DNA from: Jeotgalibaca sp. MA1X17-3
GTDB taxonomy: Bacteria; Bacillota; Bacilli; Lactobacillales; Aerococcaceae
Length of the DNA: 64,000 nucleotides
Direction: 5' to 3'
NCBI RefSeq assembly: GCF_021513155.1
Contig: NZ_CP090983.1
Location: 2,334,621 to 2,398,620, forward strand
The notes under the pieces were generated by a model, which was not told the DNA's origin, searched no databases, and saw only the letters and a list, made by a program, of their open reading frames with translations. This document shows, piece after piece, positions 1 to 7,141 of this stretch (positions within the stretch are counted from its first letter, which is position 1; each line of letters opens with the position of its first letter). A program made the position numbers and the translations under genes.

Positions 1-385
1 AAATAGCGAAGGTTTTTCCAGTCAAACTTCTGATATCTGTACCTTCTACTTTAGTAATCACTTCAATAATGGACAGGAATACAATTGGAACTGCCAATAG
101 TTGCACCAGACGAATGAATCCAGAACCAAAAATACTAAACCAACTAGTAATTTCACTTTGTGCAAAATCAGTATATAATGCTCCAATGTTTGTACCAAAT
201 AAGTCAATGGCAACACCAATTGCCAATCCTAAAATAAGAGCTGCTATCATCCGATTTTGGAACGATGATTTACGTTTTTTTAATCCTGTTAGAAGTACAT
301 AAGCACCTATAAGAGCAACAAAAGCAATCAATGTAATATAATTACTCATTTTCAGAAAACCTGTAAATAATGGAATATCTATCAT
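1..385 (-). CDS. tcyP: L-cystine/dicarboxylate:cation symporter (TcyP-type), partial
   Basis: This is the first 128 residues of a membrane symporter; the rest lies beyond the window edge. The translation starts MIDIPLFTG, has a first hydrophobic helix at about residues 14-34, a basic KKRK stretch, then a second helix and the signature GSGFIRLVQLLAVPIVFLS, which is the conserved early motif of the sodium:dicarboxylate symporter family and is closest in my reading to TcyP, the L-cystine uptake protein. An AAGGAG site sits 7 nt before the ATG. It is the last visible gene of a minus-strand run (C-S lyase, RidA, flavoprotein, transporter), separated by 11 nt from its neighbour, so it is probably co-transcribed. 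A cystine transporter beside a C-S lyase makes metabolic sense. Substrate assignment rests on family resemblance and context. Confidence 0.75.
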   Translation of the reverse strand, partial: MIDIPLFTGFLKMSNYITLIAFVALIGAYVLLTGLKKRKSSFQNRMIAALILGLAIGVAIDLFGTNIGALYTDFAQSEITSWFSIFGSGFIRLVQLLAVPIVFLSIIEVITKVEGTDIRSLTGKTFAI

Positions 386-396
386 GATTTTTCTCC

Positions 397-1734
397 TTAT
401 TTTGCTGTATTAGCAGCAATGTTTAGTGGTTCCCACGTTGTAGCGAATGGTGGGGCATAAGCGTAATCGATAAAGCCAATTTCATCGGTTGATAAACCTG
501 CATGGATGGCAGTTGTTAGTGCAGTCATACGTAATACGGCATCTTTCTCACCAAAAACTTGAGCGCCTAATAGTTTTTTTGTTCCCACTTCATAAATCAA
601 CTTCATATCAATGGAAGTAGGGTTTGGCCAGTAGTTTGTATAGCTTGGTGTAGAAATAAGAGTTGTTTTATATTCAATTCCTAGCTTTTCAGCTTCTGCT
701 TCATTCATTCCTGTACGACCTGCTTCATAATTGCCCGCTTTTACTGCGCCAGTGCCTAGACTTCCTATGAATTCTAATGTCTTTTTGTTTTCAGAAACAA
801 TATTTACTCCTACAATACGTCCAATCTTACTTGCCATTGTTGCAAGTGGAAGATAAATATCTCCTAATTGACGGTGCATGGAGGAAGCACAATCTCCAGC
901 GGAAAATACATCTGGAATGGAAGTTTCTCCAGAAGGATCAATCACAATCGCACCATTTTTCAACATATTTAAACGCTCGTCTTTAGCAAATGCTGTATTG
1001 GGACTGTATCCAATCGCAAGTATAACTAGATCCGTATCAATCGTTTTCTCATCTGTTTTCACTTGAGTAACGATTCCGTCTGTTACAACAAGTTCTTTAA
1101 CGAATTGGTCTAAAAGAATTTCTACGCCTTCTTCTTCAACAGCTGTTTTTATTTTTTCTGAAAATTCAGGATCAAATTGTGTAGACATCAATCGATCTAG
1201 TCCTTCAATCATGGTAACTTTTTTACCTAATTGAGCGAGTTGATCAGATACTTCTACGCCGATGAACCCACCACCTATTACAGTTATATTTTGATAATCA
1301 TCTAAGTGATCTTTTATTTCTTGAACGGCTTTCAAACGAGTAAATGTATAAACATTCTTAGCATCGACTCCTTCGATTTTTGGAATGATTGCGCTCGCAC
1401 CTGAAGCAATCATCAAACGATCATAAGAAATAAATTGTTCTTCTTTCGTTTGAACATTTTCATAAGTGACTACTTTTTTATCATAGTCTATTTTTGTGGC
1501 TTCATGACCTATTTTTATATCGATTCCTGTTTTTTCCATTTGTTGAACAGTACGAGCAAACATAAAATTTTCGTCTTCGAATTGTCCTCCTAAATAGTAA
1601 GGTAATCCACATGCTCCAAAAGAAACATATTCTTCTTTTTCAATAACCGTAATGTTTGCTTCTGGATTTTCTCGTGCAGCTTTCGCCGCAGCTCCCATTC
1701 CAGCCGCAATTCCTCCAATAATAACAATTTCCAT
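397..1734 (-). CDS. CoA-disulfide reductase / NADH oxidase-family flavoprotein
   Basis: A 445-residue FAD-dependent pyridine nucleotide-disulfide oxidoreductase. The N-terminal FAD-binding motif is visible at residues 4-16 (VIIGGIAAGMGAA), and a single redox cysteine, Cys42, lies in SFGACGLPYY, the motif of CoA-disulfide reductases rather than of water-forming NADH oxidases (which carry SFLSCG). The NAD(P)H-binding GGGFIGVE motif and a C-terminal FAD motif (SAGDCA) follow, then the dimerisation domain. The likely reaction is reduction of CoA disulfide, CoA persulfide or a related low-molecular-weight disulfide with NAD(P)H. Its place between RidA and a TcyP-type transporter suggests service in thiol/persulfide balance during cystine breakdown. 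Related annotations (Nox, persulfide reductase) cannot be excluded from sequence alone. Confidence 0.82.
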   Translation of the reverse strand: MEIVIIGGIAAGMGAAAKAARENPEANITVIEKEEYVSFGACGLPYYLGGQFEDENFMFARTVQQMEKTGIDIKIGHEATKIDYDKKVVTYENVQTKEEQFISYDRLMIASGASAIIPKIEGVDAKNVYTFTRLKAVQEIKDHLDDYQNITVIGGGFIGVEVSDQLAQLGKKVTMIEGLDRLMSTQFDPEFSEKIKTAVEEEGVEILLDQFVKELVVTDGIVTQVKTDEKTIDTDLVILAIGYSPNTAFAKDERLNMLKNGAIVIDPSGETSIPDVFSAGDCASSMHRQLGDIYLPLATMASKIGRIVGVNIVSENKKTLEFIGSLGTGAVKAGNYEAGRTGMNEAEAEKLGIEYKTTLISTPSYTNYWPNPTSIDMKLIYEVGTKKLLGAQVFGEKDAVLRMTALTTAIHAGLSTDEIGFIDYAYAPPFATTWEPLNIAANTAK

Positions 1735-1751
1735 AATTAGAACTCCTTTTT

Positions 1752-2117
1752 TTAAATACGCATGTCTGCTATAAATTCTATCTCGACAAGAGCACCTTTT
1801 GGTAAATTCGCCACTTCAAATGCAGAGCGAGCTGGATAAGGTTGTTTCATATATTGTGCATAAACATCATTCATTGCAGCAAAATCATTAATATCACTTA
1901 GCAAAACAGTAGTTTTAATAATATTACTAAACGGTATTCCTTCTTTGATTAAAATGGCATTGATATTCTCTAACGATTGTGTAGTTTGTGCTGTTATGTT
2001 GGCTTCCACTAATTCATTCGTCTCAGGATCAATCGGTAATTGTCCTGAGGAGAAAAGCATTTCATGCGCGACGGTATAGGCACTATAAGGTCCTACTGCT
2101 TCTGGTAATTTTGACAT
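1752..2117 (-). CDS. ridA: RidA family reactive enamine/imine deaminase
   Basis: About 121 residues, the usual RidA length, with the family signatures AVGPYSAYTVAHEMLFSSGQ near the N-terminus and ANLPKGALVEIEFIA near the C-terminus. RidA proteins hydrolyse reactive 2-aminoacrylate/imine intermediates released by pyridoxal-phosphate enzymes. The reading frame stays open further upstream, but the start at 2117 is preferred: the stop of the upstream C-S lyase and an AGGAG site lie immediately before this ATG, with one base between the stop codon and the start, which indicates translational coupling. The partner is obvious: the neighbouring C-S lyase makes 2-aminoacrylate as it eliminates sulfur from cysteine-type substrates, and RidA would quench it. 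Confidence 0.88.
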   Translation of the reverse strand: MSKLPEAVGPYSAYTVAHEMLFSSGQLPIDPETNELVEANITAQTTQSLENINAILIKEGIPFSNIIKTTVLLSDINDFAAMNDVYAQYMKQPYPARSAFEVANLPKGALVEIEFIADMRI

Positions 2118-2118
2118 G

Positions 2119-3336
2119 TTATTCTCCTTCTTGTTCTTGAATGTTCTTTTCATTTAACCATTTTGCCATACGATTAAATGCTTTTTGAACGAGTTCTTTA
2201 GATGTTCCTAAGTTAATTCGGACAAAATCTTCTCCGCTTTGACCAAACGAACTTCCCTCTTGAAATAAAATCCCCTCTTCTTGAGCTAGTTTCCACGTGA
2301 ATGTGTCTCCAGTCATTCCTGTTTTTGAAACATTAACCCATAGGACATACGAAGCATCCATTGGCATAATCTCTAGCATAGGAGTTTCTTTTGCCATAAA
2401 TTCTTTTGCCCATTCATAATTTTTAATAATATAATCAAATGAAGATTCTAACCATTCACGTCCTTCTGGTGTGTAACCTGAAATCAATGCTGCTGCACCG
2501 AAAACGTTCGGTTCTTCAACATGACAAGCTTCCAAAATTTCACGATATTGAGTTCTTAATTTGTGACTGGGTATAATTACATAACTCGTTTTCAAACCGG
2601 CAATATTGAAAGCTTTGTTCGGTGAATTAAGATATACTAAATTTTGACGATATTTTTCATCTAGCTCTAGAGTACTTGTAAAAATATTTTGATTAATATG
2701 GTCAGAATGTGCTTCATCAGAAATTAAAATAATGTTATATTTTAAACATAAATCAGAAATTTTGTTTAAATCTTCACGAGACCAAACGGTACCCCCTGGA
2801 TTGTGTGGATTACATAAAATATATATTTTAGGAAGTTGTTCCACCATTTGACGCTCTAACTCCTCAAAATCAATTACATAACGGTTCTTTTCATCGATAT
2901 CCAATTCATTTTCGACTAATATAGCATGATTTCGCTTCGTAGCCTCTCGAAATGGATTGTATACAGGAGTGTTGATAAGAACACGATCTCCAGGTTTCGT
3001 GAATGTTTGAACAACATGGTATAAAGAATTAACAATACTATAATCCAATGTAATTTCTTCCAAAGGAACTTCTTTCTTGGTTTTAAAACTCATCCAATAT
3101 TGAACGGCTTTAAAAAATTCTTCATATGGATAAATATAAGCTAACGTTTTTTTACTCAGGATTTTTTCTAAGTGATTATAGATGGGAGGTGCTAACTCGT
3201 AATCCATATCTGCAATCCACATAGAGATATAGTCATCTGGTACTGGACCAAACCTTTCTTCAATAAAGCACTTCGACCATTTCTTAGAAAAATCATTGTT
3301 CCGATTTGCTAAACGATCGAAATTATAATTTGTCAT
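2119..3336 (-). CDS. patB: MalY/PatB-type pyridoxal-phosphate C-S lyase
   Basis: A 405-residue class I/II aminotransferase-fold enzyme of the MalY/PatB family. The N-terminal block (WSKCFIEERFGPVPDDYISM) and MWIADMDYELAPPI are typical of this group, and the PLP-binding lysine lies in SPNKAFNIAGLKTSYVI. Members catalyse alpha,beta-elimination from cystathionine, cystine or related thioethers to give a thiol or persulfide, pyruvate and ammonia. A strong AAGGAG site precedes the ATG. It is the first gene of the minus-strand module and faces a YheO-type regulator across a 196-bp gap holding a long palindrome. The coupling with RidA, a CoADR-like flavoprotein and a TcyP-type transporter supports a role in cystine or cysteine catabolism; the exact substrate is not readable. 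Confidence 0.85.
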   Translation of the reverse strand: MTNYNFDRLANRNNDFSKKWSKCFIEERFGPVPDDYISMWIADMDYELAPPIYNHLEKILSKKTLAYIYPYEEFFKAVQYWMSFKTKKEVPLEEITLDYSIVNSLYHVVQTFTKPGDRVLINTPVYNPFREATKRNHAILVENELDIDEKNRYVIDFEELERQMVEQLPKIYILCNPHNPGGTVWSREDLNKISDLCLKYNIILISDEAHSDHINQNIFTSTLELDEKYRQNLVYLNSPNKAFNIAGLKTSYVIIPSHKLRTQYREILEACHVEEPNVFGAAALISGYTPEGREWLESSFDYIIKNYEWAKEFMAKETPMLEIMPMDASYVLWVNVSKTGMTGDTFTWKLAQEEGILFQEGSSFGQSGEDFVRINLGTSKELVQKAFNRMAKWLNEKNIQEQEGE

Positions 3337-3434
3337 ACTATCTACTCCTTTTCCCCTTGCATTTGATCCCTTTTATCTTTCCATAAAGTATTGTAAACCT
3401 TTTCAAACGAAATGTCTATAACTATTTATTATTA

Positions 3435-3472
3435 CGAGAATAAATTATTAAAATTCTAATAATTTGTTCTCG
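3435..3472. promoter_or_regulatory. 38-bp palindromic operator between C-S lyase module and regulator
   Basis: Two 16-bp arms, CGAGAATAAATTATTA and TAATAATTTGTTCTCG, flank a 6-bp spacer and match at 15 of 16 positions. The site lies in the divergent gap between the C-S lyase and the regulator gene, about 60 bp before the regulator start. It has no T-run after it, so an operator is more likely than a terminator. Binding by the adjacent regulator is inference. Confidence 0.6.
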
Positions 3473-3532
3473 GGGTGAAAAAGAATCGTATTTTTGATAT
3501 ACTGATAGAAATGAAGCTAAAGGAAGATTGCT

Positions 3533-4219
3533 ATGAAACCCAAAAAGAAAAAGCATTATATTGATTTAGTACATTTTCTAGGAAAAACATTAGGATCAAA
3601 TCATGAAATTATACTTCATCTCATTGATGAGGATGGAACTTCCATTGCTGCTATTGAAAACAATCATATTAGTGGGCGTACTCTAGACTCTCCTGTTACA
3701 GGTTTTGCTTTGGAGTTAATGAAAAAAAATAAAGAAATGGATACAAATTTTGTAACTAATTATAAAGCACGAAATAAAGTTGGAAAAGAAATTAAAGGGT
3801 CCACCTTTCTGATTAAAGATGAGGAAGATCATTTAGAAGGATTACTTTGTATTAATATTGACAATTCTATCTATCAGAAGCTATCCGATGATATCTTACA
3901 ATTAGCCAATCTTTCTTCTCCTATTTCTGAAGTTGTACTGAATTCTACTAATTCAAAATCTACTCCCTCAGAAGCAGGAGAAGGCATGGTTGAAATCCTT
4001 TCAAATAGTATTCAAGAAATTATTTATGAAACAATCGATCCCAAAATACTAGATGGAAAATATACATTAAGTACCGAAGCAAAAATTGAAATGGTTGAAA
4101 AATTAGAGAGAAAAGGCATTTTTCAATTAAAAGGAGCAGTCAGTCAAGTTGCTGAAGTCCTAAATGTATCCGAGCCTACTATTTATCGATATTTAAAAAT
4201 GATAACGAATAAGGGTTAA
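3533..4219 (+). CDS. YheO/DauR-like PAS-HTH transcriptional regulator
   Basis: A 228-residue protein with the two-part plan of the YheO/DauR family. Residues 7-115 form a PAS-like ligand domain (blocks LGSNHEIILHLIDEDGTSIA and LEGLLCINID). The C-terminal part, about residues 180-225, is a helix-turn-helix (FQLKGAVSQVAEVLNVSEPT). It is transcribed divergently from the C-S lyase operon, and a 38-bp palindrome lies in the shared promoter region, so it most likely controls that operon and possibly itself. Relatives are known to sit beside genes for amino-acid breakdown and RidA. The ligand is unknown; a sulfur amino acid or its breakdown product would fit the context. A terminator is not evident after the gene; a T-box leader begins about 90 bp downstream. 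Confidence 0.75.
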   Translation: MKPKKKKHYIDLVHFLGKTLGSNHEIILHLIDEDGTSIAAIENNHISGRTLDSPVTGFALELMKKNKEMDTNFVTNYKARNKVGKEIKGSTFLIKDEEDHLEGLLCINIDNSIYQKLSDDILQLANLSSPISEVVLNSTNSKSTPSEAGEGMVEILSNSIQEIIYETIDPKILDGKYTLSTEAKIEMVEKLERKGIFQLKGAVSQVAEVLNVSEPTIYRYLKMITNKG

Positions 4220-4309
4220 AAAGGGTTGATAAGAAATATAAGATATCTATTTTCACAAATAACTAGCTTTTTTAAGTTCACCCTGATATAGTTATAGCTA
4301 TCTTTCCTC

Positions 4310-4537
4310 TTCACATAGCAAGAGTTAACGCTATGTCTTGTTCGCCAGTACGTTTTAAACTCCCTGTAAAGAAAGTCGATGGTAGCTGAGAATCGACCAT
4401 AGTTTATAAACAGAATTACACGTTCAAGCTGACATTTACATATAATCTAACAAGGAAAACAAGAAATTGTTTTTAAATTAAGGTGGTACCACGAAGAGAA
4501 TTCGTCCTTAGCTATTTATAGCTGAGGGCGTTTTTTT
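4310..4537 (+). promoter_or_regulatory. T-box riboswitch upstream of NhaC-type transporter
   Basis: The hallmark T-box sequence AAGGTGGTACCACG lies at 4480-4493, followed by a terminator hairpin at 4503-4530 with a T-run to 4537. Stem I can be drawn: a lower stem (ATGTC/GACAT with CTTG/CAAG), an AGTA loop-E motif at 4347-4350 opposite GAA at 4413-4415, and a distal GTCGAT/ATCGAC stem at 4375-4397. The best specifier reading is TAC (Tyr) at 4417-4419 followed by A. An offset reading, TTA (Leu), is possible. Uncharged tRNA would stabilise the antiterminator and turn on the downstream transporter. Tyrosine T-boxes before NhaC-type genes (YheL type) are known. Confidence 0.85.
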
Positions 4538-4560
4538 ATTTTAAAGGAGGTAGGGAGACA

Positions 4561-4608
4561 ATGAATTGCGGGGGAATCATTCGTTATCGTGGCTCTTTTG
4601 ACTTGTAA
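4561..4608 (+). CDS. Possible 15-residue leader peptide
   Basis: A short frame (MNCGGIIRYRGSFDL) begins 9 nt after a perfect AAAGGAGGT site, just past the T-box terminator, and ends 29 nt before the start of the transporter gene. The ribosome binding site is stronger than that of the transporter itself. It could be a small leader peptide, or a relic. I recognise no homologue, and the call rests only on the start signal. Confidence 0.25.
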   Translation: MNCGGIIRYRGSFDL

Positions 4609-4637
4609 AAATAAAACAATCAAAAGGAGACATAAAA

Positions 4638-6037
4638 ATGAATAAAAAAATAAACCAAGTATCGTAGAAGCTAGTATCGTATTAGGAATCGTCATCATGA
4701 GTATTGCCTTTGGGGTAATTGGGTTAAAGGTTTCACCAAATATCGCTATTCTATTTTCGATTGCTCTGGTTATGCTTTATGCCGGAATTAAAAAGATATC
4801 CTTTGATCAATTGCATGAAGGAATCGTAAATGGAATCAAGCCAGGAATCATTCCTATTTTTATCTTTATTTTAGTAGGTGCTCTCATTGCCGTCTGGATT
4901 CAAGCAGGAATCATTCCCACCTTGATGGTAAAAGGGTTTCAAGTAATTAGTATCAAATGGTTTGTTCCTTCTGTCTTTATCGTTTGCGCCATTGTTGGTA
5001 GTGCGGTAGGAAGTGCTTTTACCGTTATGTCGACGATCGGGATTGCCTTTTTTGGAATTGGAACTACATTAGGAATTCATCCCCCTCTTATCGTTGGAGC
5101 AATTGCATCGGGTGCTATTTTTGGTGATAAAATGTCACCATTATCCGAATCAACAAACTTAGCTGCAGCTATTGCGGAAGTCGATTTATTTAAACATATT
5201 AAGCATATGTCTTGGTCTACGATTCCTGCTTTTACTGTTTCTTTAATCCTTTTTTCTATTTTTGGAATAACCAATCAATCTGCACCTCTTTTGGAAATCC
5301 AAGAAGTGATTCAAGTTTTAGAAAACAACTACACCATTTCAAATTGGGCATTCATTCCTATTTTGTTAATGTTTATCTGTGCATGGAGAAAAATTCCAGC
5401 TATTTTAACGATTTTAATAAACATCGGAGTAGCGATTCTCTTTATCTTTTTCCAAAATCCTTCTGTAAAAATTACTGAAATTGCTTCTTCCATCGAATCT
5501 GGTTTTGTATCGGTGACAGGTAATCAACAAATTGATGCTCTCCTTTCTCGCGGCGGGATTGAAAGCATGATGCCTACTGTTTCACTCATCATCCTGACGT
5601 TGTCTTTAGGTGGATTATTGATGGAGACAGAATTGATTGGAACGGTGATGACTTCTTTATCTAAAAAAATCCACACGGTATCTGGAGTGGTGATTGCTAC
5701 TTTACTTACTTCCATTGGTGTCAATATTTTTATTGGAGAACAATTTTTGTCCGTAATTTTACCAGGGAATGCTTTCAAAGAAATCTATAAAGAAAAAAAT
5801 CTCGATTTATCCGTATTAAGTCGTACGTTAGAAGATGGTGGAACTGTCATCAACTACTTGATTCCTTGGGGAATTGCCGGTAGCTTTGTTGCCAGTACCT
5901 TTGGAGTTCCAACATTGACGTACTTCCCTTTTGTATTCTTTAGTTTATTGTCTCCCATTTTTTCTGTTTTAAGTGCTTTGACTGGGTTTGGGATTAAAAT
6001 GGCTGTTCGTTCAAAAGTAGAAGAATCTTTTGGATAA
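4638..6037 (+). pseudogene. nhaC: NhaC-family Na+/H+ antiporter-type transporter (frameshift near start)
   Basis: The intact product would be about 467 residues, normal for NhaC antiporters, with some 11 membrane helices. Signature blocks are visible: GSAVGSAFTVMSTIGIAFFGIG, GAIFGDKMSPLSESTNLAAAI (NhaC motif), and a C-terminal EDGGTVINYLIPWG. The start at 4638 has an AAAGGAGA site, but its frame reaches a stop after nine codons; the conserved N-terminus (KPSIVEASIVLGIVIMS) is in another frame from 4652. Restoring one A in the A7 run at 4644-4650 joins them. From 4697 the frame is open to the end. Control by the T-box upstream suggests an amino-acid-linked transporter, perhaps tyrosine, rather than simple pH homeostasis. 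The missing A may be a sequencing error. Confidence 0.8.
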
Positions 6038-6066
6038 AAACAAAAAGTTATTTTGAATTGTATCTG

Positions 6067-6094
6067 TTGACAATTTTAAAAAGTCTGTTAAAAT
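6067..6094 (+). promoter_or_regulatory. Sigma-A-type promoter for antiterminator/PTS genes
   Basis: A perfect TTGACA at 6067-6072 and a TAAAAT at 6089-6094 are separated by 16 bp. The expected transcript would begin just before the antitermination leader at 6115, which fits the arrangement of GlcT/LicT-controlled operons. Confidence 0.6.
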
Positions 6095-6114
6095 TGCTTA
6101 CGTTAACACATGCG

Positions 6115-6146
6115 TTTCATGTGACTAGGATCGACTAGGCATGAAA
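6115..6146 (+). promoter_or_regulatory. RAT (ribonucleic antiterminator) element, GlcT type
   Basis: TTTCAT and ATGAAA close a loop holding GTGACTAGGATCGACTAGGC, which resembles the GlcT-binding RAT of the Bacillus ptsG leader (GTTACTGATTCGATCAGGCATGA type). Its 3' arm overlaps the 5' arm of the terminator at 6139-6201, so the two structures exclude each other. The BglG/GlcT-type protein encoded next is the obvious ligand. Confidence 0.7.
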
Positions 6147-6201
6147 AGATCTTTCAGGGGAGAAGTCTCTTCCTTGTCAGTCTTTTCATGCTTTTTTTTT
6201 C
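6139..6201 (+). terminator. Regulated intrinsic terminator of the antitermination leader
   Basis: An 11-bp perfect stem, GCATGAAAAGA at 6139-6149 and TCTTTTCATGC at 6181-6191, is followed by a run of T. The loop is about 31 nt. It overlaps the RAT element, as expected for antitermination control. Confidence 0.85.
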
Positions 6202-6278
6202 TTATTGGCCATAAGAAATAGCCCTGTAGGGATTTCCGCTCCATGAAACGACCATTTCTGCAGAAAAGGATAAATAAA

Positions 6279-7118
6279 ATGAAAATAAAAAAAATATTGA
6301 ATCAAAATGCTGTCTTAGTGGATGATCAAGGAGAAGAGAAAGTAGCAATCGGCAAAGGAATTGGTTTTGATAAAAAACGTAATGATTTATTACTTTCTCG
6401 TGATATAGAGCGTTTATTTGTTTTGGAACCAGAAGGACAAATGAAGTTACAGACTTTGTTGAGTCAAATTGATGAGAAGTATTTGTTTGCTGCTGAAAAA
6501 ATTATCGATCATGCAGAAATTGTTTTGATGGAGAAATTGAATGAGCATTTATTAATTATTTTAACCGATCACATTGCTTTCGCAGCACAAAATATAAAAG
6601 ATGGTATTATTTTACGAAATAAACTACTACCAGAAATTGAAATATTATATCGTGAAGAATTTACGATTGCACAATGGTCCGTTGACTACTTGACAAAAAC
6701 GATTGGTATTCCTTATACCTATGACCAAGCAGGCTATATTGCGATCCATATCCACAGCGCTCGAAGTGGAGAACAAGACAATCATCGTAGTATCCGCGAA
6801 GTAACGATTGTTTCAGATATTATTCAATTGATTGAAAGAGAATTGGACATTAACTTACATGCAGAAGAAATGGCTTTGAATTATTCTCGTTTAGTGAACC
6901 ATTTACGTTTATTGCTCCAACGTTTTCATAATCAGCAATATACCACTTTAGATAATGAGATTATCGAATTGGTTAAACTTAAATATCCAGAAAGTTACCA
7001 TGTTGCAAAACAAGTGCGAGTTTTGCTCATCAAAAATTATCAGTTATCTACTACAACAGAAGAATTAGGCTATTTGGCGATTCATATCGAAAGACTTCGC
7101 CTTGCTAGTCATAAATAA
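6279..7118 (+). CDS. glcT: BglG/GlcT-family transcriptional antiterminator
   Basis: About 279 residues with the standard three-part plan: an N-terminal CAT RNA-binding domain (MKIKKILNQNAVLVDDQGEE... GKGIGFDKK) followed by two PRD domains with conserved histidines (DHIAFAAQN; AIHIHSAR in PRD1; VNHLRLLLQR and GYLAIHIERLR in PRD2). The start at 6279 is chosen because an AAAGGAT site precedes it and the CAT domain begins there; a longer frame upstream is unlikely. It would be phosphorylated by PTS proteins on the PRD histidines and, when active, bind the RAT at 6115-6146 to prevent termination, switching on itself and the downstream PTS permease. GlcT rather than LicT is favoured by the RAT sequence. 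Confidence 0.88.
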   Translation: MKIKKILNQNAVLVDDQGEEKVAIGKGIGFDKKRNDLLLSRDIERLFVLEPEGQMKLQTLLSQIDEKYLFAAEKIIDHAEIVLMEKLNEHLLIILTDHIAFAAQNIKDGIILRNKLLPEIEILYREEFTIAQWSVDYLTKTIGIPYTYDQAGYIAIHIHSARSGEQDNHRSIREVTIVSDIIQLIERELDINLHAEEMALNYSRLVNHLRLLLQRFHNQQYTTLDNEIIELVKLKYPESYHVAKQVRVLLIKNYQLSTTTEELGYLAIHIERLRLASHK

Positions 7119-7141
7119 TAAAAGAAAAGGTAGGAAAAAAG

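Noticed and set aside
69..302. 77-codon plus-strand frame
   Set aside because: Antisense to the TcyP-type gene.
4638..4700. Programmed frameshifting at the A7 run of the NhaC gene
   Set aside because: The same one-base loss occurs in at least ten unrelated genes, so an error is a simpler account than recoding.
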